From: Mesorhizobium sp. M2D.F.Ca.ET.226.01.1.1
GTDB taxonomy: Bacteria; Pseudomonadota; Alphaproteobacteria; Rhizobiales; Rhizobiaceae
DNA: 64,000 nucleotides
Direction: 5' to 3'
Assembly (NCBI RefSeq): GCF_004022705.2
Contig: NZ_RZOY02000011.1
Coordinates: 1 to 64,000, forward strand
Under the pieces are notes generated by a model. The model did no database searches. It saw only the letters and a program-made list of their open reading frames with translations, and was not told where the DNA came from. The position numbers and the translations under genes were made by a program. This document shows positions 26,158 to 34,111 of this stretch, one piece after another (positions within the stretch are counted from its first letter, which is position 1; every line of letters begins with the position of its first letter).

Positions 26158-26306
26158 TAATCTCCCCCCTTGAGGGGGAGATGTCGCCGAAGGCGACAGA
26201 GGGGGTCGCTGCGCGTGAAGCGCCAACCTCCATCTGTAGAAGCAAGCCGAGCCCAGTCGGCCCCCCTCTGGCCTGCCGGCCATCTCCCCCTCGAGGGGGG
26301 AGATTA
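26158..26306. repeat. Palindromic repeat with 12-bp inverted ends
   Basis: TAATCTCCCCCC at 26158-26169 is inverted at 26295-26306. The interior has CGCCGAAGGCGACAGAGGGGG and, on the other side, CCCCCCTCTGGCCTGCCGGCC, the tract also seen near 214-352, 34444-34496 and 53595-53628. It fills the space between the convergent ends of the LacI gene and the ornithine cyclodeaminase gene. Confidence 0.8.
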
Positions 26307-26309
26307 CGC

Positions 26310-27368
26310 TTATGCCGCCGGCTGCATGGCGGCCCGCAGCAGCATGCCGAATAGGTCGCGCGGCTCGTCCGGATCGGCGAGCAGGTCGAGCTCCTCATAG
26401 AGACCGGTGGCCTGGAGCTGGTCGCGGACATAGCGCAGCGCGGAGAAATCTTCCGTGGCGAAACCGACGGAATCGAACAGCGTGATCTGCTCCGGCGCCT
26501 TGCGACCCTCGGCCTGGCCGGTCATCACCTGCCACAGCTCGGTCACCGGATGGTCGGCGTCGAGCTGCTGGATCTCGCCTTCGATGCGCGTCTGCGGCGG
26601 GAACTCGACGAAAATGTCGGAGCGCAGCAGGATGTCGCGGTGCAGCTCGGTCTTGCCGGGGCAGTCGCCGCCCACCGCGTTGATATGGACGCCCGAACCG
26701 ACCATGTTGTCGGTGAGGATGGTGGCGTACTGCTTGTCAGCGGTCACCGTGGTGATGATGTCGACGCCTTCGACGGCATCCTGGCCGGTCGAGCAGATGG
26801 TGATGTCAAAACCCTTGGCCGCCAGGTTGCGGGCGCATTTCTCCGAGGCCGAACGGTCGATGTCGTAGAGCCGCAGCCGGTCGATGCCAAGCAGCGCCTT
26901 GAAGGCGATGGCCTGGAATTCGGACTGGGCGCCATTGCCGATGATGGCCATGGCGCGCGAACCCTTCGGCGCCAGATATTTTGCCGCCACGGCGGACGTG
27001 GCGGCGGTGCGCAGCGCTGTCAGGATGGTCATTTCGGTCAGCAACATCGGATAGCCGGAGCCGACATCGGCCAGCACGCCGAAAGCGGTGACGGTCTGGC
27101 GGCCCTCGCGCATGTTCTTCGGATGGCCGTTGACATATTTGAAGCCGTACATCTTGCCGTCGCTGGTCGGCATCAGCTCGATGACGCCGTCATGGCTGTG
27201 CGAGGCGATGCGCGGCGTCTTGTCGAACAATTCCCAACGGCGGAAATCCTCCTCGATATAGGCGGCGAGCTCGGTGAGGAAGCGCTCGACGCCGATGGCG
27301 AGCACCAGCTTCATCATGCGGTCGACGCTGACGAAGGGAACGATGGCGAGGCGCGAAGGCTGGGTCAT
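26310..27368 (-). CDS. ocd: Ornithine cyclodeaminase
   Basis: A 352-residue enzyme converting L-ornithine to L-proline and ammonia with bound NAD+. It shows MLTEMTILTALRTAATSAVAAKYLA, the Rossmann strand AIIGNGAQSEFQA and D-rich VGGDCPGKTELH, all family features. It follows the arginase gene by two bases, so the pair converts arginine to proline, urea and ammonia. Arginine catabolism of this kind is common in rhizobia and agrobacteria. Confidence 0.95.
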   Translation of the reverse strand: MTQPSRLAIVPFVSVDRMMKLVLAIGVERFLTELAAYIEEDFRRWELFDKTPRIASHSHDGVIELMPTSDGKMYGFKYVNGHPKNMREGRQTVTAFGVLADVGSGYPMLLTEMTILTALRTAATSAVAAKYLAPKGSRAMAIIGNGAQSEFQAIAFKALLGIDRLRLYDIDRSASEKCARNLAAKGFDITICSTGQDAVEGVDIITTVTADKQYATILTDNMVGSGVHINAVGGDCPGKTELHRDILLRSDIFVEFPPQTRIEGEIQQLDADHPVTELWQVMTGQAEGRKAPEQITLFDSVGFATEDFSALRYVRDQLQATGLYEELDLLADPDEPRDLFGMLLRAAMQPAA

Positions 27369-27370
27369 GC

Positions 27371-28303
27371 TCAGAGGCTTCCGGAATGGCTGCGGGTCGG
27401 GCGGTCCATGATGCGGCGGCCCATCAGGCTGGCGGTGAGGTCGACCATCAGGGTCGCGGTGCGGCCGCGCTCGTCGAGGAACGGGTTGAGCTCGACCAGG
27501 TCCAGGCTGGAAACCAGGCAGCTGTCGGACAGCATCTCCATCACCAGATGCGCCTCGCGGAACGTGGCGCCGCCGGGAACGGTGGTGCCGACGGCCGGCG
27601 CGATCGACGGGTCGAGGAAGTCGACGTCGAGACTGACATGCAAGAGCCCGTCCTCCTTCTCGACGCGGGCCAGGAAAGCGCGCAGCAGCGGCGCGATGCC
27701 GTGCTCGTCGATGGCGCGCATGTCATGCACGGTGACGCCGGCTTCAGCGAGCGCGCGGCGCTCGGCCGGGTCGACACTGCGCAGGCCGATGGCGCAGATA
27801 TGGGCCGGGTCGACCGCCTGCGGCAGGTCGGGGAAATAGCCCTTGAAGCCGGCCTGGCCGCTGGCATAGGCGAGCGGCACGCCGTGCAGATTGCCGCTGG
27901 TGGTGGTGTCGAGCGTGTGGAAATCGGGGTGCGCGTCGAGCCACAGCACGAAGAGCGGCCGGCCGCGTTTGGCGGCGCGGCGCGCCACGCCGGACACCGT
28001 GCCGGCGGAGATCGAATGGTCGCCGCCAAGGAAGATCGGCATGGCGTCCCTGGAAGCGGCGTAGGCGGTTTCGGCGATCGCCGCCGTCCAGGCCGAGATC
28101 TCGGGCAGCGCCTTCAGCGCGAGGTTGCCGTGGACCACCGGGCGCGCCGCGGCCTTCTCGACCGCGCCCCAGTCCTCGACCTCATGGCCGAGCTCTGAAA
28201 GCACCGAGACCAGCCCTGCCGTGCGCAGCGCGCTCGGCCCCATCTCGCATCCCATCCTGCCCGCGCCGTCCTGCACCGGCGCGCCGACGATCCTGCAGCG
28301 CAT
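27371..28303 (-). CDS. rocF: Arginase
   Basis: A 310-residue ureohydrolase splitting L-arginine into ornithine and urea at a binuclear Mn centre. Metal motifs are all present: GGDHS near 95, DAHPDFHT near 127 (D-A-H-x-D) and SLDVDFLDP near 228. It heads the ocd operon and is divergent from an Lrp-type regulator 131 bases away. Confidence 0.95.
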   Translation of the reverse strand: MRCRIVGAPVQDGAGRMGCEMGPSALRTAGLVSVLSELGHEVEDWGAVEKAAARPVVHGNLALKALPEISAWTAAIAETAYAASRDAMPIFLGGDHSISAGTVSGVARRAAKRGRPLFVLWLDAHPDFHTLDTTTSGNLHGVPLAYASGQAGFKGYFPDLPQAVDPAHICAIGLRSVDPAERRALAEAGVTVHDMRAIDEHGIAPLLRAFLARVEKEDGLLHVSLDVDFLDPSIAPAVGTTVPGGATFREAHLVMEMLSDSCLVSSLDLVELNPFLDERGRTATLMVDLTASLMGRRIMDRPTRSHSGSL

Positions 28304-28434
28304 GATTCTTTCAGCCCTCGTGATTGATGGCGGGATTGGATCATCGGCGGCTGGCGGTTTGAACAGGCAAAATTGGCATTTCGAGAAGATCGATCTATCA
28401 TATTGGGCAGGTGATTTGACCGGAATGGAAAGAG

Positions 28435-28875
28435 ATGGACGCTCTCGACGAGAAGCTGGTGACGCTGCTGAGGCATGATGCGCGGCGCAGCGTCTCCGAC
28501 CTCGCCATCGATCTCGGCGTGTCGCGCGCCACGGTCCGGTCGCGCATGGAGCGGCTGGAAAAGTCCGGCGAGATCATCGGCTATACCGTGGTGCTGCGCG
28601 CCGACGCGGTCGACCAGAAGATACGCGGCGTGATGACGATCGAGATCGAGGGCCATGCCGCCGACCGCGTTGTCAAGGCGCTTGGCGGCCTGGCTGAGGT
28701 CTCGACCATCCACACCACCAACGGCCGCTGGGATCTGGTGGTCGAGCTCGGCACCGCCACGCTCACCGATTTCGACGCGGTGCTGCGCCGGATAAGGCTG
28801 ATTCCGGGCATAACGGGCAGCGAGACCAGCCTGCTGCTGGCGACGCCGCGGACAACCAGGGCGCGTTTGGCGTAG
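28435..28875 (+). CDS. Lrp/AsnC-family regulator
   Basis: A 146-residue regulator. Residues 1-55 form the winged helix (LDEKLVTLLRHDARRSVSDLA, then SRATVRSRMERLEKSG). Residues 65-146 form the ligand-binding RAM domain. Divergence from arginase and ornithine cyclodeaminase suggests that it senses arginine or ornithine and switches on that operon. I could not fix an operator in 28304-28434. Confidence 0.9.
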   Translation: MDALDEKLVTLLRHDARRSVSDLAIDLGVSRATVRSRMERLEKSGEIIGYTVVLRADAVDQKIRGVMTIEIEGHAADRVVKALGGLAEVSTIHTTNGRWDLVVELGTATLTDFDAVLRRIRLIPGITGSETSLLLATPRTTRARLA

Positions 28876-28986
28876 CGTGCCCATCAGCCAGGGTTCGGCC
28901 GGCAACTGCGCGTTATCACAGCTTCGTGACAGCCGGGACGATCGGTGGTGCGGAAAAGCGTTAGTGACATGGATGTCCAACGCGCC

Positions 28987-29011
28987 GGGTGCTCCAAAGA
29001 CCCGAGCACCC
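28987..29011 (+). other. Leader hairpin before the 29043 gene
   Basis: GGGTGCTC at 28987-28994 pairs perfectly with GAGCACCC at 29004-29011 over a nine-base loop. It lies in the likely 5' leader of the small exported protein gene, 31 bases before its start, and has no T-tract. Confidence 0.4.
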
Positions 29012-29042
29012 TCCTGAAAAAGCAGTGTTTTAGGAGAACACG

Positions 29043-29339
29043 ATGAAACATCTCCTCACGCCACTGATCGCCGGCCTGTTCATAGTCTCGACCGGCACGG
29101 CCTTAGCCACCAACGTCCACACGGTAACCAACAGCAAAGGTCAGCCGAGCCAGACCATCGGGAGCCCCGAGACAGGGGATGTCACGCCGGGCCATGCCGC
29201 CTCCGCGCCAGGTTCCGCCTTCAACCCGGATGGCAACGCCGGAACACACTACGCCGGCACCCAGCCGCAGAATTCGAAGAATCCGAAGAGCGTGTCACAG
29301 TATGACGTGGCTGGGTTCCAGCAGTTCCACAATCACTAA
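29043..29339 (+). CDS. Small exported protein, TNSKGQPSQT type
   Basis: A 98-residue protein with signal peptide MKHLLTPLIAGLFIVSTGTALA. The mature part is Pro/Gly/Asn-rich and probably unstructured (NSKGQPSQTIGSPETGDVTPGH, then QPQNSKNPKSVSQYDVAGFQQ). I recognise the sequence type as a widespread rhizobial hypothetical protein and know of no proven function. GGAGA lies upstream. Confidence 0.75.
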   Translation: MKHLLTPLIAGLFIVSTGTALATNVHTVTNSKGQPSQTIGSPETGDVTPGHAASAPGSAFNPDGNAGTHYAGTQPQNSKNPKSVSQYDVAGFQQFHNH

Positions 29340-29403
29340 GCGACCGGATCGCGCATAGCGGAAAGTGAAGGCTCCGCAAGGAACGCAGCCCTGTATGACG
29401 ATG

Positions 29404-29449
29404 CCGGCGCTGTCTCCATCTTGGCATTGCGAGAACGCGACAGCGCCGG
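29404..29449. repeat. 11-bp perfect inverted repeat between convergent genes
   Basis: CCGGCGCTGTC at 29404-29414 is inverted at 29439-29449 (GACAGCGCCGG). The right arm overlaps the start of a second possible stem, CCGGTGTG at 29446 with CACACCGG further right, so the two folds exclude each other. It lies between the convergent exported protein genes and may end transcription from either side. Confidence 0.45.
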
Positions 29450-29509
29450 TGTGTGAAGCCCGGGAGGCTGGATCACACCGGCAGCCGCTTTGCGAGAGCA
29501 CTTGGGTCG

Positions 29510-29899
29510 TCAGCCGTTCGGATAGTAGCCGCCGTCGGCGCCGTCGCCCACATAGGTTCCCTGGCCGGTGGCATCCTGAAGCCGCTGGTCCAGCTCATTG
29601 ATCTGTCTCATCATGGACCGGCCGGAAGACCCGATGCGCTGGATGCTGTCCGCTTGCCGCATCAGGGCGCTGGCCTGGTCCTGGGAGATCTTGCCGGTCT
29701 CCCGGGCCTCACGGATGCCCTGCTTTACGCCCAGTAACTGATCCATGGCCGCCCTCGCGTCCGGATCCGCTGGCACCGAGGCCGTGGTCATGGTGTCGAC
29801 CTGTGCCCTGTGGTGACGGTGCACCGCATAGGCGCTCGAAAGCGGCATAGCCGCGAGGATCGATGTGGCCGCGATGATCTTTGGTATGAAAGAGCGCAT
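29510..29899 (-). CDS. Exported hypothetical protein
   Basis: A 129-residue protein beginning MRSFIPKIIAATSILAAMPLSSAYA, a Sec signal peptide. The mature part is a helical, charged stretch (DARAAMDQLLGVKQGIREARE, then QASALMRQADSIQRIGSSGR) ending in a Gly-Tyr tail, GDGADGGYYPNG. I start at 29899 behind AGGGA. Family not recognised; it may bind a partner in the periplasm through its helical part. Confidence 0.75.
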   Translation of the reverse strand: MRSFIPKIIAATSILAAMPLSSAYAVHRHHRAQVDTMTTASVPADPDARAAMDQLLGVKQGIREARETGKISQDQASALMRQADSIQRIGSSGRSMMRQINELDQRLQDATGQGTYVGDGADGGYYPNG

Positions 29900-30149
29900 G
29901 ATGACATTCCCTATGATGGGGGATGCGGTAGAAACCGCTTCCCCGAGACGGGCCGTCTGGTCGCGTCGTGTCGTGATGTCAGTCACTCATCGCCGGCGGT
30001 TCTCGGCCCGGCATGGGATATAGCGGCCACCCCGGCGTTGAAATGGAGGTGGAACGCAAACGTTATCCGATGTGATCGAGCGCTGAACCGTGGCTGCGCG
30101 TCGACCTGAGGCCGTACGCTTTAACCTTTTGATTTTACGTGTGTCTTTG

Positions 30150-30302
30150 CCCTGAAAATGGGTTCCCGCTTTCGGGAGCGTGAAGCCGAGACCCCTCCTG
30201 TGCGGCCTTGATAAGGCCGATCGCCTCGCGTGAGGAGAGCCAGGAAAGCCCGCAGGCTGCATTCCTGGATACAAAAAGGGCCGGATCGATCCGGCCCTTT
30301 TC
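30150..30302 (+). ncRNA. Candidate small RNA ending in a strong terminator
   Basis: The 452-base gene-free stretch 29900-30351 contains four consecutive hairpins. They are TCCCG-CTTT-CGGGA near 30165, GGCCTT-GAT-AAGGCC near 30203, CCTC-GCGT-GAGG near 30224, and CCAGGAA at 30240-30246 with TTCCTGG at 30262-30268. The perfect terminator at 30274-30301 follows at once. A CCCCTCCTG stretch near 30191 resembles the anti-Shine-Dalgarno loops of rhizobial trans-acting RNAs. No open frame accounts for the region. The 5' end and promoter are unclear. Confidence 0.35.
30274..30301. terminator. Perfect 28-bp bidirectional terminator
   Basis: AAAAGGGCCGGATC at 30274-30287 and its exact complement at 30288-30301 give a long stem with A and T flanks on both strands. 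It can end the candidate RNA on the + strand and the leftward gene at 30352. Confidence 0.85.
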
Positions 30303-30351
30303 ATGACGCTCGCTGCAGCGGGCGCGGCGATCCGGCTCGCCGGGCCGGCTT

Positions 30352-30774
30352 TCAGGCGACGCTGGCGAATGGGACCGACGAATGGCCGGCGCGCCTGATG
30401 ATTCCAGCATTGGCCAGGCCGGCAAGCTGCTCGGCCTCGCTTCGCGCCAGCCCGATCAGCAGCCGGTCTTCCAGCTCCGCCGGGAGGTCAAAAACCAAGT
30501 CGCAGACAAGCCAGTCGTCACACGGATCCTGCATCGCCGCGAATCTCGGTGGCGCGCCCTCGGTCAGCACACCGAAATCTCCGATGAGGGCTGATCGTCC
30601 AGGGACCGCCGGCTGCAGCTCCGAGAGAAATTCATTTGCCCGGCTGGCAAGCCGCTCGGCCTCCTCGCGCGTCAACCCAAGCAGCAAAATATCCGGTATC
30701 CGCGCCGGGTAGTCCGACAGCAGATCATACACCATCCATTGGCCGCACGGATCCTGTAAGGCGGTAAACCTCAT
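30352..30774 (-). CDS. Protein of two tandem copies of one small domain
   Basis: A 140-residue protein of unknown function built from an internal duplication. Residues 2-48 (starting RFTALQDPCGQWMVYDL) align without gaps to 77-123 (RFAAMQDPCDDWLVCDL), with 27 of 47 positions identical. Each copy carries QDPC, a W, and a C-terminal E-A-E-x-L-A helix. The 28-residue link between them is less ordered. No signal peptide. I chose 30774 because the repeat starts there; an upstream start at 30825 is possible. Confidence 0.7.
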   Translation of the reverse strand: MRFTALQDPCGQWMVYDLLSDYPARIPDILLLGLTREEAERLASRANEFLSELQPAVPGRSALIGDFGVLTEGAPPRFAAMQDPCDDWLVCDLVFDLPAELEDRLLIGLARSEAEQLAGLANAGIIRRAGHSSVPFASVA

Positions 30775-31086
30775 GGCCGTCTTTGTTCTGGCTATGCCCC
30801 AACGTACCGATTTCACGAGAATCATCTCGCGAGACTGCCCGGCTGAATTGTCTCCAGCACTTTCGTCAAAACATATAGTTGTGGGCCGCCCGGCAAAAGA
30901 GGCTCTGCAGTCCGTTGGCGATACGACTCAAGTCCGAGGAGGCGCTGACACTCCGTCGCAGGCGAACGCTACGTGAAAGTCATCGGCCAGCCGTGTGCTT
31001 GACGGTGGCGGGACATAAATGCCGGAACGCGGATTGAGGCCACTCCGGGGCGTTCACGCATAGCCCAGCGCAAGGCCCGAACGCGA
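30775..31086. other. Gene-free stretch before the tRNA
   Basis: About 310 bases between the duplicated-domain gene and the terminator of tRNA-Gly. I see no open frame with coding character, no repeat family member and no convincing promoter in it, apart from whatever drives the gene at 30352. Confidence 0.6.
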
Positions 31087-31112
31087 AAAAGCCGCGGCGA
31101 ACCGCGGCTTTT
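31087..31112 (-). terminator. Terminator of the tRNA-Gly transcript
   Basis: AAAAGCCGCGG at 31087-31097 pairs with CCGCGGCTTTT at 31102-31112. Read leftward, it lies 27 bases beyond the tRNA 3' end and carries a run of T after the stem. Confidence 0.85.
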
Positions 31113-31138
31113 CGTTTGCTTGATCCCCGGAGGGAAAC

Positions 31139-31213
31139 TGGAGCGGGTGAGGCGATTCGAACGCCCGACCCCAACCTTGGCAAGGTTGTGCTCTACCCCT
31201 GAGCTACACCCGC
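31139..31213 (-). tRNA. tRNA-Gly (GCC)
   Basis: Read on the minus strand, acceptor GCGGGTG pairs with CACCCGC. The D arm is AGCTCAGGGGTAGAGC, the anticodon stem CAACC-TTGCCAA-GGTTG has anticodon GCC, and the T arm contains GTTCGAATC. The discriminator base is T (U) and the 3' CCA is encoded. It decodes GGC and GGU glycine codons. Confidence 0.97.
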
Positions 31214-31241
31214 TCGAGCGGCCTTGGCCGCAAGCCGGGCC

Positions 31242-31270
31242 TATATGGCCGAAGAGCGCGGCGATTGCAA
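31242..31270 (-). promoter_or_regulatory. Promoter of tRNA-Gly
   Basis: Read leftward: TTGCAA at 31265-31270, a 17-base spacer, and CATATA at 31242-31247. The start would fall near 31235, about 22 bases before the mature tRNA. The spacing is ideal for the housekeeping sigma factor. Confidence 0.6.
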
Positions 31271-31433
31271 CAGGGAAATGACGGTCTTTTTTCCACGGCC
31301 TGCAAGCCCCTCAAGGCAGGGCCGCAATTCAGCGATTCGGTCAACCGCCGGGCTGCCCGAGCCGGCATGGCCTTGCCGGAACAGCACTGTTCGCCGTAAA
31401 CGGCATGACGCTTCCCGACGATGCGAGGACCGA

Positions 31434-31928
31434 ATGCCGAAGACCGAAGCCGAGCTCAACGCCTTTCTTGCCGATCTGGACATTTCCGTCTCGACGGTCA
31501 GGCACCCACCGCTGTTCACGGTCGCCGATTCGCAGGCGCTGCGCGGCGAGATCCATGGCGGCCACACCAAGAACCTGTTCCTCAAGGACAAGAAGGACAA
31601 TTATTTCCTGGTCACCGTCGGCGAGGAGGCCGTGGTCGACCTGAAGCAGATCCACCACTTGATCGGTGCCGCCGGCCGGGTGTCGTTCGGCAAGCCGGAG
31701 ATGCTGATGGAGCTGCTCGGCGTCATCCCAGGCGCGGTCACCGTCTTCGGCCTGATCAACGACACGCAAGGCAAGGTCAAGGCGGTGCTCGACCAGGAGT
31801 TGATGAGCCACGACGTCATCAACGGCCATCCGCTGACCAACGAGGCGACGACCTCGATCGCCGCCGCCGATCTGATCAGATTCGTCGAGGCAACCGGCCA
31901 CGATCCTGTTATCTTGAAGGTCTCATAA
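31434..31928 (+). CDS. YbaK/ProX-type prolyl-tRNA deacylase domain protein
   Basis: A 164-residue stand-alone editing domain. It shows the conserved K in HTKNLFLKDKK, then FLVTVGEEAVVDLK, and VIPGAVTVFGL, as in YbaK/ProX proteins that hydrolyse mischarged aminoacyl-tRNA(Pro). Such enzymes act in trans on Ala- or Cys-tRNA(Pro). I start at 31434 behind GAGGA; a longer in-frame extension overlaps the tRNA promoter region and is not family-like. Confidence 0.92.
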   Translation: MPKTEAELNAFLADLDISVSTVRHPPLFTVADSQALRGEIHGGHTKNLFLKDKKDNYFLVTVGEEAVVDLKQIHHLIGAAGRVSFGKPEMLMELLGVIPGAVTVFGLINDTQGKVKAVLDQELMSHDVINGHPLTNEATTSIAAADLIRFVEATGHDPVILKVS

Positions 31929-32031
31929 TCTTGAAAGTCAGGGCTTGATCGCCACATGGAAGGCGGTTCCGAAATCCGACAATGACGCGCCGGGCGCCGA
32001 CGCCTTGGAGCGCGACCGAAAGGGCGACACG

Positions 32032-33024
32032 ATGAGTGACAACAATCCGTATAGCGGCGCGTTCGGCGGCAATGGCGGCCAATACGCCCAGACGGTGCAA
32101 TATGGCGGCGGCGACCGTGCCAAGCTTTCGCCGGGTGAGGCGCCGGCGGCTGCCGACCTGATCAAGGACACCACGACAGCCACCTTCGCCGCCGACGTCA
32201 TCCAGGAATCGCGCCATCAGCCGGTGCTGGTCGACTTCTGGGCGCCGTGGTGCGGGCCGTGCAAGCAGCTGACACCGCAGCTCGAAAAGGCGGTGCGGGC
32301 GGCAGGCGGCAAGGTCAAGCTGGTCAAGATGAACATCGACGATCACCCCTCGATCGCCGGCCAGCTCGGCATCCAGTCCATACCCGCGGTCATCGCCTTC
32401 AAGGACGGCCAGCCGGTCGACGGCTTCATGGGCGCTATCCCCGAAAGCCAGATCACGCAGTTCATCCAGAAGGTCGGCGGCAAGGGCGGCGGCGCGCCGC
32501 AGATCGCCGATGCGCTTGCCGCGGCGGCCGAGGCGCGCACGGCCGGCGACGTCCAGACCGCGGCCGATATCTATGACGCGATCCTCGAGCAGGCGCCGGA
32601 AACGATCGAGGCTGTCGCGGGCCTCGGCGAGATCCTGTTCGATGCCGGGGACGCGGAAGGCGCTGAAGCGGTGCTTGCCCGTGCGCCCGAGAACAAGAAG
32701 GACGCGCCGGCGCTGGCCGCGCTGCGCGCCAAGATGGCGCTTGCGGCGGAGGCGGCGGCGCTTGGCAATCCGGCCGAATTGGAGCGCCGGCTTGCGGCCA
32801 ATCCCGCCGACCATCAAGCGCGCTTCGACCTGGCGATGATCCAGAACGCGCACGGCGAGCGCAATGCCGCGGCCGACAATCTGCTGGCGATCGTCAAGGC
32901 CGACCGGACCTGGAACGACGATGGCGCCAGGGCACAGCTGTTGAAGCTGTTCGAGGCCTGGGGCATGACCGACGAGGCGACGCTCGCGGCGCGGCGCAAG
33001 CTGTCGTCGCTGCTGTTCTCGTAG
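32032..33024 (+). CDS. Thioredoxin-TPR protein (CnoX/YbbN type)
   Basis: A 330-residue protein. Residues 45-150 form a thioredoxin domain with an intact WAPWCGPCK site, so unlike E. coli CnoX (SxxC) it could be redox-active. The C-terminal half consists of helical tetratricopeptide-like repeats (DALAAAAEARTAGDVQTAAD and similar). CnoX proteins hold oxidised clients and pass them to GroEL. It is followed by the Lon-N and Trm112 genes, a common rhizobial order. Confidence 0.9.
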   Translation: MSDNNPYSGAFGGNGGQYAQTVQYGGGDRAKLSPGEAPAAADLIKDTTTATFAADVIQESRHQPVLVDFWAPWCGPCKQLTPQLEKAVRAAGGKVKLVKMNIDDHPSIAGQLGIQSIPAVIAFKDGQPVDGFMGAIPESQITQFIQKVGGKGGGAPQIADALAAAAEARTAGDVQTAADIYDAILEQAPETIEAVAGLGEILFDAGDAEGAEAVLARAPENKKDAPALAALRAKMALAAEAAALGNPAELERRLAANPADHQARFDLAMIQNAHGERNAAADNLLAIVKADRTWNDDGARAQLLKLFEAWGMTDEATLAARRKLSSLLFS

Positions 33025-33033
33025 AGCCGTTTC

Positions 33034-33142
33034 GGTGTTTCACAGAAGCGCCGGACCGCTCTAAGTTTTGTTTTGCGCAATTCCGGACGGAAGGCCACGG
33101 CGAAGTCGCCGAACCTGACCGCTAAGCACTTTCCTGGAATTG
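33034..33142. repeat. Mosaic rhizobial intergenic repeat (long form)
   Basis: Starts with GTTTCACAGAAGCGCCGGA near 33034, then CAATTCCGGACGGAA at 33078, and ends with the inverted GGAATTG at 33136-33142. Parts of the same mosaic recur at 46438-46479 (second half), 48699-48735 (first half) and 15143-15195 (degenerate). It resembles the RIME-type elements of rhizobia. Confidence 0.7.
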
Positions 33143-33306
33143 CTCTGAAGTTTTTGCCGGCTATCGTGGCCGGCAGGCTTGAGCCGCGAGGCATCAGCGC
33201 CAGATAAAGGCAGTCTGACGGGTCGCTGTCATTCGAGACGAGTTTGCCGGGCTGAGAGGAGATTGCGGATCGATGGGCTTGCCGGCGTTGCTTTGGGAGG
33301 GATGCG

Positions 33307-33978
33307 GTGCGCGTCGGTAACGCACTCTACCGGCGTGCCAAGGATCTGCCGCCGGCGATCCCGGTGTTCCCGCTCGCCGGCGCGTTGCTTTTGCCTGGCG
33401 GCCGGATGCCGCTCAACATCTTCGAGCCGCGCTACCTGCAGATGATCGACCAAGCGATGGCCGGCTCGCGGCTGATCGGGATGATCCAGCCCAGCCTCGA
33501 CGGCGCGTTGCGCGACGATGGCGAGCCGGAACTGTGCAATGTCGGCTGCGCCGGCCGCATCATCTCGCTCGCCGAGACGGGCGACGGACGCTACCTGATC
33601 TCGCTGCAGGGGGTCTGCCGGTTCCGCATCGGGCAGGAACTGACGGCAAAGACGCCTTTCCGGCAGTGCAAGATCGCGCCGTTTCTGGCCGACCTCGAGG
33701 AAGATCCGGCCGCCACCGAAGTCGACCGGCCGGCGCTGCTCAAGGCGTTTCGCGCCTATCTGCAGGCCAACGACCTCGAGGCGGACTGGGAAAGCGTCAG
33801 CCGCGCGGAAAACGGCATGCTGGTCAATGCGCTGTCGATGATGGCGCCCTACGGGCCGGCCGAGAAGCAGGCGCTGCTGGAAGCGCCGGACCTGAAGACG
33901 CGCGCCGAGACGCTGATCGCCATCACCGAAATGACGCTGGCGCGCGAGGATGACGAATTTGGGTCAAGTCTGCAGTAA
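33307..33978 (+). CDS. Lon N-terminal-domain (substrate-binding) protein
   Basis: A 223-residue stand-alone LON substrate-binding domain. IPVFPLAGALLLPGGRMPLNIFEPRYLQMI is its first conserved stretch and ISLAETGDGRYLISLQGVCRFRI the second. There is no AAA or protease domain. Its role in bacteria is unproven; it may present clients to protease or to the CnoX neighbour. Start is GTG at 33307 behind GGGAGG. A 105-base hairpin element begins at its TAA stop. Confidence 0.9.
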   Translation: MRVGNALYRRAKDLPPAIPVFPLAGALLLPGGRMPLNIFEPRYLQMIDQAMAGSRLIGMIQPSLDGALRDDGEPELCNVGCAGRIISLAETGDGRYLISLQGVCRFRIGQELTAKTPFRQCKIAPFLADLEEDPAATEVDRPALLKAFRAYLQANDLEADWESVSRAENGMLVNALSMMAPYGPAEKQALLEAPDLKTRAETLIAITEMTLAREDDEFGSSLQ

Positions 33979-34080
33979 GTGTGCTGATATTCAGGTGAGG
34001 CCGGCCTGCAAATGGCGGCTTCCTGCGCTTCCGGTGCTCACGTACTTCAACTCGGCCTGACCTGAATCTCAACCCACTTA
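33976..34080. repeat. Hairpin element starting at a stop codon (variant arms)
   Basis: The 28-base ends 33976-34003 (starting TAAGTGTGCTGA) and 34053-34080 are inverted copies with 24 matches. The first three bases are the TAA of the Lon-N gene. The centre, ATGGCGGCTTCCTGCGCTTC followed by CGGTGCTCACG, is the same core as in 40917-41061 and 51305-51449, but the arms are unrelated to theirs. Confidence 0.8.
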
Positions 34081-34111
34081 GGGCCGAGGGAATGGACAAT
34101 GGAAAATTGCG

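Noticed and set aside
26550..27839. Long + strand frame over ocd and arginase
   Set aside because: Antisense to two well-conserved enzymes; no motif.
31224..31433. N-terminal extension of the YbaK-type protein
   Set aside because: It covers the tRNA-Gly promoter region and is not like the family; GAGGA before 31434 supports the shorter start.
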